From contig NZ_LVEJ01000009.1 of NCBI RefSeq assembly GCF_001648775.1, forward strand, positions 34,216 through 98,215: a DNA stretch of 64,000 nt, given 5' to 3'. The position numbers were made by a program, and so were the translations under genes. Source of the DNA: Pseudomonas fluorescens. Lineage in GTDB: Bacteria; Pseudomonadota; Gammaproteobacteria; Pseudomonadales; Pseudomonadaceae. Shown in pieces: positions 1 through 10,502 of this stretch; position 1 is the stretch's first letter; each line of letters opens with the position of its first letter. Below the pieces are notes generated by a model. That model saw only the letters and a list, made by a program, of their open reading frames with translations, was not told where the DNA came from and ran no database searches.

Positions 1-1
1 A

Positions 2-871
2 GGTGCCGCCGAGCGGATCGCTGAATTGCTGGGCTCGGAAAACATCATCCAACCGCCCACCACCGGTCTGGTGACGTTGCCGCAGCGTGTGCGCGGCGAG
101 TTGCAATTGCAGGAAGTGCGCTTTTCCTACCCTTCGCGTCCTGAAAGCTATGCCGTCAACGGCTTGAATCTGACCATTCGCGCTGGTGAGACCCTGGCGC
201 TGGTGGGACCGTCCGGCGCTGGCAAGTCCACGGTGTATGACTTGCTGTTGCGTTTTTATGATCCGCTGGAAGGGCGGATCCTGATTGACGGTGTGCCGCT
301 GACCAGCCTCGATCCGTTGGACCTGCGCCGCCACTTCGCACTGGTGTCACAGTCGCCGGCGCTGTTTTTCGGCAGCGTTGAAGAGAACATCCGCTATGGC
401 AATCCCGGGGCGACACTGGAGCAAGTCATGGACGCGGCAAAAATTGCTCACGCTCACGACTTCATCGAGAAAATGCCCAACGGTTACCAGACGCATCTTG
501 GCGATGGTGGCCTCGGTCTTTCCGGTGGCCAGCGTCAGCGCCTGGCGATCGCCCGTGCGTTGCTGGTCGACGCACCGATCCTGCTGCTGGACGAGGCCAC
601 CAGTGCCCTCGATGCGCAGAGCGAACATTTGATTCAGGAAGCCTTGCCGAGCCTGATGCAGAACCGCACCACGCTGGTGATCGCGCATCGACTGGCCACG
701 GTGAAAAACGCTGACCGGATTGCGGTGATGGATCAGGGCAAGCTTGTGGCCATTGGCACCCATCAGGAATTGATTGCCAGCAATCCGCTGTATGCGCGGT
801 TGGCGGCATTGCAGTTCAACGATGGCAAGAGCGCTTCAACGAACCCTGTCACCGACCCTGCCATTCACTGA
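2..871 (+). CDS. ABC exporter, fused permease/ATPase (3' part only)
   Basis: The 5' end is cut by the window edge; 289 residues remain. What is left is the end of the linker after the membrane domain and a whole nucleotide-binding domain. Visible motifs are Walker [10 protein letters not shown], the Q-loop in [10 protein letters not shown], the signature LSGGQRQR, Walker [13 protein letters not shown] and the H-loop in IAHRLATV. The layout (GAAERI linker, then a domain with the FSYPSRP A-loop) fits MsbA-like half transporters that export lipids or hydrophobic compounds from the inner membrane. The substrate cannot be told from this part. A strong bidirectional hairpin follows and separates it from slt, which runs the other way. 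Confidence 0.9.
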   Translation, partial: GAAERIAELLGSENIIQPPTTGLVTLPQRVRGELQLQEVRFSYPSRPESYAVNGLNLTIRAGETLALVGPSGAGKSTVYDLLLRFYDPLEGRILIDGVPLTSLDPLDLRRHFALVSQSPALFFGSVEENIRYGNPGATLEQVMDAAKIAHAHDFIEKMPNGYQTHLGDGGLGLSGGQRQRLAIARALLVDAPILLLDEATSALDAQSEHLIQEALPSLMQNRTTLVIAHRLATVKNADRIAVMDQGKLVAIGTHQELIASNPLYARLAALQFNDGKSASTNPVTDPAIH

Positions 872-894
872 GTAACCGCTCAGGTTGTGCCCAT

Positions 895-930
895 AAAAAA
901 TGCCCGTATCTCGCGATACGGGCATTTTTT
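895..930. terminator. Bidirectional intrinsic terminator between ABC exporter and slt
   Basis: The inverted repeat ATGCCCGTATC / GATACGGGCAT has a TCGC loop. It is preceded by a run of A and followed by a run of T, so it can end transcription of both convergent genes. Confidence 0.9.
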
Positions 931-953
931 GTTACTCGGCGTCAGTCGCGGGA

Positions 954-2882
954 TCACTGATCGTCGAAGTAGCGCTCATGCCAGTCCACCAGTGGCTGTG
1001 GCGAGTTGAGCTTCTGCCCGTAGATTACCGAGTACGACAGCACGTTCTGCACATACTGACGGGTTTCGTCGAACGGAATGCTTTCGACCCACACGTCGAA
1101 GCTCAGATGATCAGCGCCGCGCAACCATTGGCGGACGCGACCGGGACCTGCGTTGTAGGCGGCGGAGGCGAGGACGCGGTTGCCGTTGAACTGGCTGTGC
1201 ACTTGGCTCAGGTAAGCGGCGCCGAGCTGGATGTTCTTGTCCGGGTCGAGCACTTGCTGCGGCGAGGCCAGTGGAATGCTGAACTTGCGTGCGGTTTCCT
1301 TGGCGGTGCCCGGCATCAGTTGCATCAGACCGCTGGCGCCGACGCCGGAGCGGGCATCGTCCATGAAGGCACTTTCCTGGCGGGTGATGGCAAACACCCA
1401 ACTCGAATGCAGGCCACGTACCTTGGCTTCACGCACAAGGGTTTCGCGGTGGGCCATCGGGAAACGGATGTCCAGGTCATCCCAGTACTGCGCCTGGCTG
1501 ATGGTGCGGATCGCCGGGAAATACCATTTCAAGTCGTAAGCGAGTTTCGCCTGGGCAACCATTTCATCGCGGCTGAAATGGCGGCTGACGTGATACCACT
1601 CGCGACGACCGTCGACGATCTGCCCGCGTGCATGGAACTCCAGCGCGCGGCGCACGCCAGGGGTGTTGCGCACTTTGTTGATCAGCGCCTGGCTGAGCAC
1701 CAGTGGTTTGTTGTTCAGCGAGTACGGCGATTGCGAACGGTCGGCGGCAAGGAACCCGTAGAAGTCACGTTCCCGTGCGAGGCCCTTGTACAGCGTCTGC
1801 GCTTGCGGGTTCTGTGGCTGGGCCAGTTCCAGACTGCGCGCCTGCCAGTAACGCCAGCGATTGGTGGTGGCGAGGTCTTGCGGCAGACGTTTGGTCAGTT
1901 GATAGGCATCGTCCCAGCGGGCCAGACGCAACAGCAGGCGCAGGCGCCATTCCGAAACCGTGTTGTCGCGCAACTCGGGGTCGTATTTGGTCATCACGTC
2001 CAGCGCACGGCTGTCGAAACGCCGGGCCAGGGTCAGGCCGATTTCCCGGGCGATCGCAACTTTTTCATCGCGGGAGAAATGCATGCTGCTGGCGTAACCA
2101 TCGAGCAGGGCCATGGCCTTGTCCGGGTCCTGACGCGCCAGTCGGCGCAGGCCGAGGCTGACCACATCGGACATCGGCTCATCGGCCGGGGTGAAGCGCG
2201 AAGGCTGATTGAGCAGCTCTGGCTTCTGCGCCACATCTACCAGCAAGCGCCCGCGTGGGGCGAGGGTAGTCAAGCCGTTGACCAGGCTGTTGGCCAGCGG
2301 ATAGTTGCGCGTCTGCGCGGCGAGCTTGGTGCGCTCCCAGCGTTTCTGTTCGGTGAGCTGGCCGTCGGCGGCCCAGATGCCGAACAGCGCGTCACACGCG
2401 GCGGGCTGCGATTTGCCGGTCAGCCAGAGCTTTTCGGCGTTGGCATACCCTTCGGCCTTGTGGCCGCTGCTGATCTGGTACTGCGCATTGAGGCAATCCA
2501 GTTCAGTGAAGTTGAGTTTTGGGTCGTAGTACTTGACGAAGGTCGCCCAGTCGCCCCGGTCGGCGAGCCAGCGCAACCAGCGCAGCTTCATCCAGTTGGC
2601 CTGGGGCAGGTCACCGTGTTCGGCGAGAAATTTCTCGATTTCCGCGTTGCTTGCGGTTTTCAGGCGCGCGGTCAGTTCGTCGTAGGCCAGGTACGGTTCC
2701 AGCGGATAATCGGCCAAGGCCTGGCTGTAACGGAAATACGGGCCGGTATCACCTTTGGCCAGTGCGCGCTTGGCTTCATCGTAATACTGGCGTTGGGTGG
2801 ACAGGTCCACCGCCTGGGCGGATTGAGCGGCAGCGGCGGTAAGTAGCAAACAGGACAAAACACTGAAAAGGCGACTGCGCAT
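954..2882 (-). CDS. slt: Soluble lytic murein transglycosylase (Slt70 type)
   Basis: This 642-residue periplasmic enzyme cleaves the MurNAc-GlcNAc bond of peptidoglycan and leaves 1,6-anhydro-MurNAc ends. The start at 2882 gives a signal peptide MRSRLFSVLSCLLLTAAAAQSAQA; an in-frame ATG further upstream would place 13 non-signal residues ahead of it. A long alpha-helical superhelical region fills most of the protein. The catalytic domain is C-terminal, with the Glu in ITRQESAFMDDARSGVGASG followed by LMQLMPGTA and AAYNAGPGRV. Length and order match the E. coli Slt70 family. It is divergent from uup. Its products feed the nagZ recycling pathway encoded at 16.4 kb. Confidence 0.95.
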   Translation of the reverse strand: MRSRLFSVLSCLLLTAAAAQSAQAVDLSTQRQYYDEAKRALAKGDTGPYFRYSQALADYPLEPYLAYDELTARLKTASNAEIEKFLAEHGDLPQANWMKLRWLRWLADRGDWATFVKYYDPKLNFTELDCLNAQYQISSGHKAEGYANAEKLWLTGKSQPAACDALFGIWAADGQLTEQKRWERTKLAAQTRNYPLANSLVNGLTTLAPRGRLLVDVAQKPELLNQPSRFTPADEPMSDVVSLGLRRLARQDPDKAMALLDGYASSMHFSRDEKVAIAREIGLTLARRFDSRALDVMTKYDPELRDNTVSEWRLRLLLRLARWDDAYQLTKRLPQDLATTNRWRYWQARSLELAQPQNPQAQTLYKGLARERDFYGFLAADRSQSPYSLNNKPLVLSQALINKVRNTPGVRRALEFHARGQIVDGRREWYHVSRHFSRDEMVAQAKLAYDLKWYFPAIRTISQAQYWDDLDIRFPMAHRETLVREAKVRGLHSSWVFAITRQESAFMDDARSGVGASGLMQLMPGTAKETARKFSIPLASPQQVLDPDKNIQLGAAYLSQVHSQFNGNRVLASAAYNAGPGRVRQWLRGADHLSFDVWVESIPFDETRQYVQNVLSYSVIYGQKLNSPQPLVDWHERYFDDQ

Positions 2883-3096
2883 GAGACATCCGGGCAGAGA
2901 AATCATGACAAGTGCCGACACGAATCAGCACTGAATTGTCTGTAGCTTAGCCTTTTGCCAGCAAGCGGCGAAAGCTTTGCCGGCCTCGCAGCACAAGTTC
3001 GCAACAAATGTTGTGCAGAGTGCTTCGACAGACAAATTGCCGGCCTGCTGGAGCCCTAACTCAGGTAGAATGCGCGCCCGGTTTTTGGAGAAGCTC

Positions 3097-5019
3097 ATGA
3101 CCCTGCTCAAATTCAGCGATGTGTCCCTTGCGTTCGGCGCTATGCCGTTGTTGGACAAGGTGTCCTGGCAGATCGCCCGTGGTGAGCGGGTGTGCATCAT
3201 CGGCCGCAACGGCACTGGCAAGTCCAGCATGATGAAACTGGTCAAGGGCGACCAGAAGCCCGATGAAGGCTCGGTGTGGCGTGCCCCCGGTCTGAAAATC
3301 GGCGAATTGCCGCAAGAATTGCCGGTGGCCGACGATCGGACGGTGTTCGACGTGGTCGCTGAAGGCCTTGATGGCGTGGGCGCGTTGCTCGCCGAATACC
3401 ATCACCTTGCGCAGAACTGCGTCACTGAAGAAGATCTGAACAAGCTGATGCACGTTCAGCAAGACCTCGAAGCCCGTGATGGCTGGCGTTTGCAGACTCT
3501 GGTCGAAAGCACCTTGAGCCGCCTGCAACTGCCGGCGGACAAGACCCTCGCCCAGTTGTCCGGCGGCTGGCGTCGGCGCGTGCTGCTGGCACAGGCGCTG
3601 GTGTCCGAGCCGGATCTGCTGCTGCTCGACGAGCCCACCAACCACTTGGATATCGGTGCGATTGCCTGGCTCGAAGAGGCGCTGAAAGATTTCCAGGGCG
3701 CCGTGCTGTTCATCACGCACGACCGTTCCTTCCTGCAAAACCTCGCCACGCGCATCCTCGAACTGGATCGCGGCGGCCTGATCGACTGGAACGGCGATTA
3801 CGCGAGTTTCCTCGTACACAAAGAAGCCGCGCTGGCCGCTGAAGAAACCGCCAACGCGCTGTTCGACAAGAAACTGGCCCAGGAAGAAGTCTGGATCCGC
3901 CAGGGCATCAAGGCTCGCCGCACCCGTAACGAAGGCCGCGTTCGCGCCCTAAAGGCGTTGCGCGTCGAGCGTAGCGAACGTCGTGAACGCACCGGCAAGG
4001 CCAACATTCAGTTGGACACCGCCGACAAATCCGGCAAGCAGGTGATGGTGCTCGAGAACGTGAGTTTCGCTCACCCGGGCGGTCCGTTCCTGATCAAGGA
4101 CTTCTCGATGGTCCTGACGCGCGGCGACCGTATCGGTCTGCTCGGCGCCAACGGCACCGGCAAGACCACCCTGCTGAAACTGATGCTCAGCGGTCTGCAA
4201 CCGACCAGCGGCAAAGTGGAAGAGGGTACGCGCATCGACGTGGCCTACTTCGACCAGTTGCGCCATCAGCTGGATCTGGAAAAAACCGTGATCGACAACG
4301 TCGCCGAAGGTCGCGACTTCATCGATATCGACGGCCAGAGCCGTCACGTGCTGAGCTACCTCGGCGACTTCCTGTTCAGCCCGCAGCGTGCCCGCACGCC
4401 GGTCAAGGCACTGTCGGGTGGTGAGCGCGCGCGTCTGTTGCTGGCCAAACTGTTCAGCAAGCCGGCGAACCTGCTGGTCCTCGACGAACCGACCAACGAC
4501 CTTGACGTGGAAACCCTCGAGCTGCTCGAAGAAGTGCTGCTGACCTTCAACGGCACCGTGCTGATGGTCAGCCACGACCGGGCATTCCTCGACAACGTGG
4601 TTACCAGCACCCTGGTCTTCGAAGGTGAAGGCAAGGTGCGTGAATACGTCGGCGGCTATCAGGACTGGATCCGTCAGGGCGGTTCACCGCGTCTGCTGGG
4701 CGTGACTGAAAGCAAATCGGGCAAGGCTGATTTGAATTCGGCGGTGGTCACCGCCGAGCCAGCAGTCGTTGCAGCGCCTGCCGCCGCGGCCCCGGCTGCG
4801 AAGAAGAAGTTGAGCTACAAGCTGCAGCGCGAGTTGGAAGCGTTGCCAGGCGATATCGATGCCAAGGAACAGCAGATCGCTGCGGTAGAAGCCGAAATGG
4901 CTGAAGCCGGTTTCTATCAGCGTCCTGCGGCCGAGACGGCCAAGGTGATTGCTTCGCTGGAGCAGTTGCAGGCTGAACTGGATGCGTTGGTGGAGCGTTG
5001 GGCCGAGCTGGATGCCTGA
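3097..5019 (+). CDS. uup: ABC-F family ATPase Uup
   Basis: The 640-residue cytoplasmic protein has two ABC domains and no membrane segment. Walker A motifs are GRNGTGKSS and GANGTGKTT, signatures LSGGWRRR and LSGGERAR, and Walker B motifs LLLLDEPTNHLD and LLVLDEPTNDLD. An Ala-rich linker (AAPAAAAPAAKKK) leads to a charged C-terminal coiled coil typical of Uup, which in this family is linked to ribosome or DNA-structure binding and to precise excision of transposons. The start at 3097 has GGAG seven bases ahead; the open frame extends 40 codons upstream but without family similarity. A TAGAAT -10-like hexamer lies at 3066-3071. Confidence 0.93.
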   Translation: MTLLKFSDVSLAFGAMPLLDKVSWQIARGERVCIIGRNGTGKSSMMKLVKGDQKPDEGSVWRAPGLKIGELPQELPVADDRTVFDVVAEGLDGVGALLAEYHHLAQNCVTEEDLNKLMHVQQDLEARDGWRLQTLVESTLSRLQLPADKTLAQLSGGWRRRVLLAQALVSEPDLLLLDEPTNHLDIGAIAWLEEALKDFQGAVLFITHDRSFLQNLATRILELDRGGLIDWNGDYASFLVHKEAALAAEETANALFDKKLAQEEVWIRQGIKARRTRNEGRVRALKALRVERSERRERTGKANIQLDTADKSGKQVMVLENVSFAHPGGPFLIKDFSMVLTRGDRIGLLGANGTGKTTLLKLMLSGLQPTSGKVEEGTRIDVAYFDQLRHQLDLEKTVIDNVAEGRDFIDIDGQSRHVLSYLGDFLFSPQRARTPVKALSGGERARLLLAKLFSKPANLLVLDEPTNDLDVETLELLEEVLLTFNGTVLMVSHDRAFLDNVVTSTLVFEGEGKVREYVGGYQDWIRQGGSPRLLGVTESKSGKADLNSAVVTAEPAVVAAPAAAAPAAKKKLSYKLQRELEALPGDIDAKEQQIAAVEAEMAEAGFYQRPAAETAKVIASLEQLQAELDALVERWAELDA

Positions 5020-5033
5020 TTGACCCGGATGTG

Positions 5034-5070
5034 AAAAAGCCCGGCGCTCAGTGATGAGCGCCGGGCTTTT
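5034..5070 (+). terminator. Intrinsic terminator after uup
   Basis: The stem AGCCCGGCGCTCA / TGAGCGCCGGGCT has a short GTGA loop and a TTTT tail, 15 bases after the uup stop. Confidence 0.9.
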
Positions 5071-5091
5071 CATATGGGGTTGGGGATCTAA

Positions 5092-5181
5092 TGTGGGAGC
5101 GAGCCTGCTCGCGAATGCGGTGTGTCAGGCGGCATTAATGCTGAATGTGCCAACGCCTTCGCGAGCAGACTCGCTCCCACA
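5092..5181. repeat. REP pair (REPIN-like)
   Basis: TGTGGGAGCGAGCCTGCTCGCGAA on the left is matched by an inverted copy (TTCGCGAGCAGACTCGCTCCCACA) on the right, about 45 bases apart. It sits between uup and the UspA-family gene. The same core recurs at six other places in the window. Confidence 0.9.
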
Positions 5182-5193
5182 ATGATCAGTGTT

Positions 5194-5631
5194 TCAACGT
5201 TTGACCAGGTGGACGGCGAGGACGTCGCAAGGCGCGCCGTGCAGTACGTCATTGGCGGTCGAACCGAGCAACAGCGCCAGGCCATGTCGACCATGGCTGC
5301 CGACCACGATCAAATCGCACGTTTGTTCCTTGGCGAAATGGTGGATTTCCTGACGTGGCTGGCCGTAGGTCAAATGGCAGTTGGCGCCTTCGAGTTCGGA
5401 GTACTTGAGCTTCAGGCGCTCAAGACGCTCCTTGGCCTGATCGAACTGCTGTTGTTGCAGTTGTGACAGATCCATCGGCACGTCGCCGCCAAAGGCCATG
5501 GCCATCGGTTCGACGATATGCACCAGCGACAACTTGGCGCCATTGTTCACCGACAGCTCTCGGGCACGGTGAATCACAGGGTCGCACTCTTCAGTCAGAT
5601 CTACGGCGACCAGGATGTGGTGGTAGGGCAT
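5194..5631 (-). CDS. Universal stress protein, UspA family
   Basis: The 145-residue single-domain protein begins MPYHHILVAVDL. Its C-terminal VVGSHGRHGLALLLGSTAN resembles the ATP-binding G-x2-G-x9-G(S/T) motif of the ATP-binding Usp subgroup, but here eight residues rather than nine separate the last two glycines. The start at 5631 has GAGGAG six to seven bases ahead; an upstream Met would add eight residues with no ribosome site. The gene is divergent from a small membrane protein gene. Physiological role is not visible; Usp proteins usually act in stasis, oxygen limitation or envelope stress. Confidence 0.9.
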   Translation of the reverse strand: MPYHHILVAVDLTEECDPVIHRARELSVNNGAKLSLVHIVEPMAMAFGGDVPMDLSQLQQQQFDQAKERLERLKLKYSELEGANCHLTYGQPRQEIHHFAKEQTCDLIVVGSHGRHGLALLLGSTANDVLHGAPCDVLAVHLVKR

Positions 5632-5734
5632 GAGGTGCTCCTCGTGAGTTTTCAATATTGTTAAGTATGGCTGGTTTCAAGCGCATTGGTTCCAAAGTGA
5701 CACAATGCGCTCACCAAGAATTGGGAATAGAGAT

Positions 5735-6172
5735 ATGACGGTCTGGTTAGTGGTGTCAATCCTGTTGGTGGTTTTGAGTCCGCTGGCGTGGTTGCGTCCT
5801 TCGCGCGCGCAAAGCGGTCGCATCGCCTTGCGCATGGAGGCGCGGCGCATCGGTCTGGCCATGCAACTGGCGCCTCAGGAATGGCCGCACTGGCTGGCAC
5901 AAGAGCCGCCGAGCCCGTGCGCGCAGTATCACCGGCCACGTCGGAGCAAGCAGCCTGTCTGCTGGACTTACTGGCAGAAATCGCCGGGCGTGTGGGTCAA
6001 TCAGTGGCAGGAAGTCTGCGAGGATCGAGCGCTGCTCAATCATTTCGAAAAGTTGCCAGGCAACGTTTTCAAAGTCGAGGCAGACAAGCAGATGATCGCC
6101 TTGTATTGGGGCGAGAAGGGCGAAGCCTCGGTTTTGCAGGATATCGACGCCACTCTGAAAGCGCTGGCGTGA
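5735..6172 (+). CDS. Conserved hypothetical protein with N-terminal membrane anchor
   Basis: The 145-residue protein opens with one hydrophobic segment (MTVWLVVSILLVVLSPLAWL) followed by a basic patch (RPSRAQSGR), which predicts an inner-membrane anchor with the rest in the cytoplasm. Trp-rich stretches follow (CWTYWQKSPGVWVNQWQEVC), with several Cys. I do not recognise a catalytic motif. The gene lies between a UspA gene and fadB, a position I recall being held by a similar unknown gene in other Pseudomonas. The start at 5735 was chosen because the hydrophobic segment begins there; the Shine-Dalgarno match is poor. Confidence 0.7.
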   Translation: MTVWLVVSILLVVLSPLAWLRPSRAQSGRIALRMEARRIGLAMQLAPQEWPHWLAQEPPSPCAQYHRPRRSKQPVCWTYWQKSPGVWVNQWQEVCEDRALLNHFEKLPGNVFKVEADKQMIALYWGEKGEASVLQDIDATLKALA

Positions 6173-6216
6173 CACGCGGACTTTTCCCACTGCAACGGTG
6201 GGGAACGTCCGGCAGA

Positions 6217-6243
6217 CGCGTAATAAAAAGCCCGACATGATTC
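6217..6243 (-). terminator. Orphan minus-strand intrinsic terminator
   Basis: Read on the minus strand, GCCCGATGA pairs with the arm ending TCGGGC and is followed directly by TTTTTATTAC. On the plus strand no T-run follows the hairpin. No minus-strand gene lies to its right, so it would end an unannotated antisense transcript. Confidence 0.5.
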
Positions 6244-6520
6244 ATCGGGCGGGGTTGGCCAGGCAGGCCGGAAACTTTTTGAAGCTGATGTGGCTTGGCG
6301 CGTTCGGCGCATTTCCCTGTAGTCCCCCAGCGTAGCCCTTTAAACAGGGGCTGCCGTGAATTAGGGCGACATTTCTAACTATTGATTCTATGAATGGGTC
6401 CACATGCAGACGCGTGTTGCTGGTCTTCGTCGTACGGAAGTGACCGCAAAGTCGCATTTCAACCCGTATTTTGGGCGATTGACAATTGTCGGAAATTCCG
6501 TGAAGGTGACGTACCCAAAT

Positions 6521-6547
6521 CAAACGGGCGTATGAATTGAGCGTTTG
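6521..6547. promoter_or_regulatory. Tandem PsrA-like operator upstream of fadB
   Basis: Box 1 is CAAACGGGCGTATG (6521-6534; one mismatch to the known (G/C)AAAC-N2-4-GTTT(G/C) consensus). Box 2 is GAATTGAGCGTTTG (6534-6547; two mismatches). They share one base, exactly the geometry of the two perfect boxes in front of psrA. PsrA control of fadBA is established in P. aeruginosa; the assignment here is by sequence only. Confidence 0.6.
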
Positions 6548-6697
6548 TCTTACAGACTGCTCCTACAGAATCCCGACTATCGCGTTGGCGGGTGTGCCGG
6601 GTGGATTGGCGTTAGCATCGACGAAAAAGCGTCCTGCCGAGCCATTCGCCTGCGTCCGACGTGTACTGTTCAGCTTCCATATCGTGGAGATCAGTTG

Positions 6698-8845
6698 ATG
6701 ATTTACGAAGGTAAAGCCATCACGGTTAAAGCTCTTGAAAGTGGCATCGTCGAATTGAAATTCGACCTCAAGGGTGAGTCCGTCAACAAGTTCAACCGTC
6801 TAACCCTGAACGAACTGCGTCAGGCCGTAGACACCATCAAGGCAGATGCTTCGATCAAGGGCGTGATCGTCAGCAGTGGCAAGGACGTGTTCATCGTCGG
6901 CGCCGACATCACCGAATTTGTCGACAACTTCAAGCTGCCGGATGCCGAGCTGGTTGCTGGCAATCTCGAAGCCAACAAGATCTTCAGCGATTTCGAAGAC
7001 CTCAACGTTCCGACCGTAGCGGCCATCAATGGCATCGCCCTGGGCGGCGGTCTTGAAATGTGCCTGGCGGCTGACTATCGCGTCATGTCGACCAAAGCCA
7101 AGATCGGTCTGCCGGAAGTCAAACTGGGCATCTACCCAGGCTTCGGCGGTACTGTCCGTCTGCCGCGTCTGATCGGTGTCGACAACGCCATCGAATGGAT
7201 TGCCTCCGGCAAGGAAAACCGCCCGGAAGACGCCCTGAAAGTCAGCGCCGTCGACGCTGTGGTTGCTCCTGAGAAGCTGCAGGAAGCTGCCCTTGAACTG
7301 ATCAAGCGCGCCATCTCCGGCGAGTTCGACTTCAAGGCCAAGCGTCAGCCGAAACTTGAAAAACTCAAGCTGAACGCCATTGAACAAATGATGGCTTTCG
7401 AAACCGCCAAAGGTTTCGTCGCAGGGCAGGCTGGCCCGAACTACCCGGCGCCGGTTGAAGCGATCAAGACCATCCAGAAAGCCGCGAACTTCGGTCGTGA
7501 CAAGGCACTGGAAGTCGAAGCCGCCGGTTTCGTCAAACTGGCCAAGACCTCTGCCGCGCAGAGCCTGATCGGTCTGTTCCTGAACGATCAGGAACTGAAG
7601 AAAAAGGCCAAGGCCTACGACGAAATCGCCAAAGACGTGAAGCAGGCTGCCGTACTGGGCGCCGGCATCATGGGTGGCGGTATCGCTTATCAGTCGGCCT
7701 CCAAAGGTACGCCGATCCTGATGAAGGACATCAACGAGCACGGTATCGAGCAGGGTCTGGCCGAAGCCGCCAAACTGCTGGTTGGCCGCGTTGATAAAGG
7801 TCGCATGACCGCTGCGAAAATGGCTGAAGTGCTCAACGCCATTCGTCCGACCCTGTCCTACGGCGACTTCGGTCACGTCGATCTGGTGGTCGAAGCTGTG
7901 GTCGAGAACCCGAAGGTCAAGCAAGCCGTATTGGCTGAAGTCGAAGGTCAGGTCAAAGAGGACACTATCCTCGCGTCCAACACCTCGACAATTTCTATCA
8001 GCCTGCTGGCCAAGGCCCTCAAGCGTCCGGAAAACTTCGTCGGCATGCACTTCTTCAACCCGGTGCACATGATGCCGCTGGTGGAAGTGATTCGTGGCGA
8101 GAAGTCGAGTGAGCTGGCCGTTGCCACCACCGTTGCCTACGCCAAGAAAATGGGCAAGAACCCGATCGTCGTCAACGACTGCCCGGGCTTCCTGGTCAAC
8201 CGCGTACTGTTCCCGTACTTCGGCGGTTTCGCCAAGCTGGTCAGCGCCGGTGTGGACTTCGTCCGTATCGACAAAGTAATGGAAAAATTCGGCTGGCCGA
8301 TGGGCCCGGCGTACCTGATGGACGTGGTCGGCATCGACACCGGTCACCACGGTCGTGACGTGATGGCCGAAGGTTTCCCGGACCGCATGAAGGATGACCG
8401 TCGTTCGGCCATCGACGTGCTGTACGAAGCCAAACGCCTGGGTCAGAAGAATGGCAAGGGCTTCTACGCCTACGAGGCCGACAAGAAAGGCAAGCAGAAG
8501 AAAGTCGCCGATCCGTCGGTGCTGGAAGTGCTCAAGCCGATTGTTTACGAGCAGCGCGAAGTCACTGACGAAGACATCATTAACTGGATGATGATCCCGC
8601 TGTGCCTGGAAACCGTGCGTTGCCTGGAAGACGGCATCGTTGAAACCGCCGCCGAAGCCGACATGGGTCTGGTCTACGGTATCGGTTTCCCTCCATTCCG
8701 TGGCGGTGCGCTGCGCTACATCGATTCGATCGGTGTTGCCGAGTTCGTTGCCCTGGCTGACCAGTACGCTGATTTGGGCGCGCTGTACCACCCGACCGCG
8801 AAGCTGCGTGAAATGGCCAAAACCGGCCAACGGTTCTTCGGTTAA
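6698..8845 (+). CDS. fadB: Fatty acid oxidation complex subunit alpha FadB
   Basis: The 715-residue multifunctional enzyme carries enoyl-CoA hydratase/isomerase activity in the N-terminal third ([14 protein letters not shown], then [14 protein letters not shown] as oxyanion-hole region and [15 protein letters not shown]) and 3-hydroxyacyl-CoA dehydrogenase in the rest. The NAD-binding loop [16 protein letters not shown] starts near residue 318, and [15 protein letters not shown] carries the catalytic His. It forms an alpha2-beta2 trifunctional complex with FadA, whose gene follows 32 bases downstream. The start at 6698 has TGGAGA ahead and gives the exact usual length. Two PsrA-like boxes lie about 150 bases upstream, so induction by long-chain acyl-CoA is likely. 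Confidence 0.97.
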   Translation: MIYEGKAITVKALESGIVELKFDLKGESVNKFNRLTLNELRQAVDTIKADASIKGVIVSSGKDVFIVGADITEFVDNFKLPDAELVAGNLEANKIFSDFEDLNVPTVAAINGIALGGGLEMCLAADYRVMSTKAKIGLPEVKLGIYPGFGGTVRLPRLIGVDNAIEWIASGKENRPEDALKVSAVDAVVAPEKLQEAALELIKRAISGEFDFKAKRQPKLEKLKLNAIEQMMAFETAKGFVAGQAGPNYPAPVEAIKTIQKAANFGRDKALEVEAAGFVKLAKTSAAQSLIGLFLNDQELKKKAKAYDEIAKDVKQAAVLGAGIMGGGIAYQSASKGTPILMKDINEHGIEQGLAEAAKLLVGRVDKGRMTAAKMAEVLNAIRPTLSYGDFGHVDLVVEAVVENPKVKQAVLAEVEGQVKEDTILASNTSTISISLLAKALKRPENFVGMHFFNPVHMMPLVEVIRGEKSSELAVATTVAYAKKMGKNPIVVNDCPGFLVNRVLFPYFGGFAKLVSAGVDFVRIDKVMEKFGWPMGPAYLMDVVGIDTGHHGRDVMAEGFPDRMKDDRRSAIDVLYEAKRLGQKNGKGFYAYEADKKGKQKKVADPSVLEVLKPIVYEQREVTDEDIINWMMIPLCLETVRCLEDGIVETAAEADMGLVYGIGFPPFRGGALRYIDSIGVAEFVALADQYADLGALYHPTAKLREMAKTGQRFFG

Positions 8846-8871
8846 GCGTCCCAACTTTTGAGCGAGAGTGA

Positions 8872-10053
<1,182 letters not shown>

Positions 10054-10071
10054 GCGTCTCGTCGATGGAAG

Positions 10072-10101
10072 CCGGGGCCAAGTGCCCCGGTTTTTGTTTT
10101 T
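10072..10101 (+). terminator. Intrinsic terminator after fadBA
   Basis: The stem CCGGGGC / GCCCCGG closes a short loop and is followed by TTTTTGTTTTT. Confidence 0.9.
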
Positions 10102-10151
10102 GTGGATTTATTTTGTTTTTATTTTGAAAAAATTTGAGTGAGGGCCAACAC

Positions 10152-10388
10152 ATGCCGATACAACCTGGGCTCTACCAACATTACAAAGGTCCGCAGTACC
10201 GCGTATTCAGTGTTGCGCGGCATTCCGAAACCGAAGAAGAAGTGGTCTTTTACCAAGCCCTGTATGGCGATTACGGCTTTTGGGTACGCCCTTTGAGCAT
10301 GTTCGTCGAGTCGGTCGAGGTTGACGGCGAGCAGGTGCCACGCTTTGCTTTGGTGCAAGCTGAACCGAGCCTTTTTTCCAAGGCATGA
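10152..10388 (+). CDS. DUF1653 family small protein
   Basis: The 78-residue protein starts MPIQPGLYQHYKGPQYRVFSVARHSETEEEVVFYQALYGD in sense, with the pattern G-x-Y-x-H-Y-K-G-x-x-Y, conserved ESEEEvV-like stretch and WVRPLSMF of the DUF1653 family. The family is a small beta-rich fold of unknown function. GAGTGAGGG sits about ten bases before the ATG at 10152; a TTG at 10134 would add six residues. It lies alone between the fadBA terminator and the topA promoter. Confidence 0.85.
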   Translation: MPIQPGLYQHYKGPQYRVFSVARHSETEEEVVFYQALYGDYGFWVRPLSMFVESVEVDGEQVPRFALVQAEPSLFSKA

Positions 10389-10413
10389 GGCGAGTGCGCA
10401 CAGAACCCTGTGC

Positions 10414-10442
10414 TTGACCTCACCTTGTATCAACTATATATA
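10414..10442 (+). promoter_or_regulatory. Sigma-70 type promoter for topA
   Basis: TTGACC (10414-10419) and TATATA (10437-10442) are separated by exactly 17 bases, about 60 bases before the topA start. Strong match by eye; no regulator site was recognised. Confidence 0.65.
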
Positions 10443-10502
10443 GCGGTGCCGCGTCAGGCGCCAACCGCCTTTCACTTCTAGAATTCAGGAATTTTCTGAT
10501 CC

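Larger units (their letters stand above)
6173..6697. promoter_or_regulatory. Long intergenic leader upstream of fadB
   Basis: This 525-base stretch has no convincing gene. It holds a weak hairpin after the hypothetical gene (CCCAC/GTGGG, 6187-6204), an orphan minus-strand terminator (about 6217-6243), a small palindrome GACAATTGTC (6481-6490) preceded by TTGACA (6479-6484), and two PsrA-like half-palindromic boxes at 6521-6547. The fadB ribosome site TGGAGA is at 6685-6690. Confidence 0.6.

Noticed and set aside
6242..6523. 93-codon minus-strand frame in the fadB leader.
   Set aside because: No ribosome site, no known motif, and it begins inside the PsrA-like boxes and ends in the hairpin; an untranslated RNA is a better explanation.
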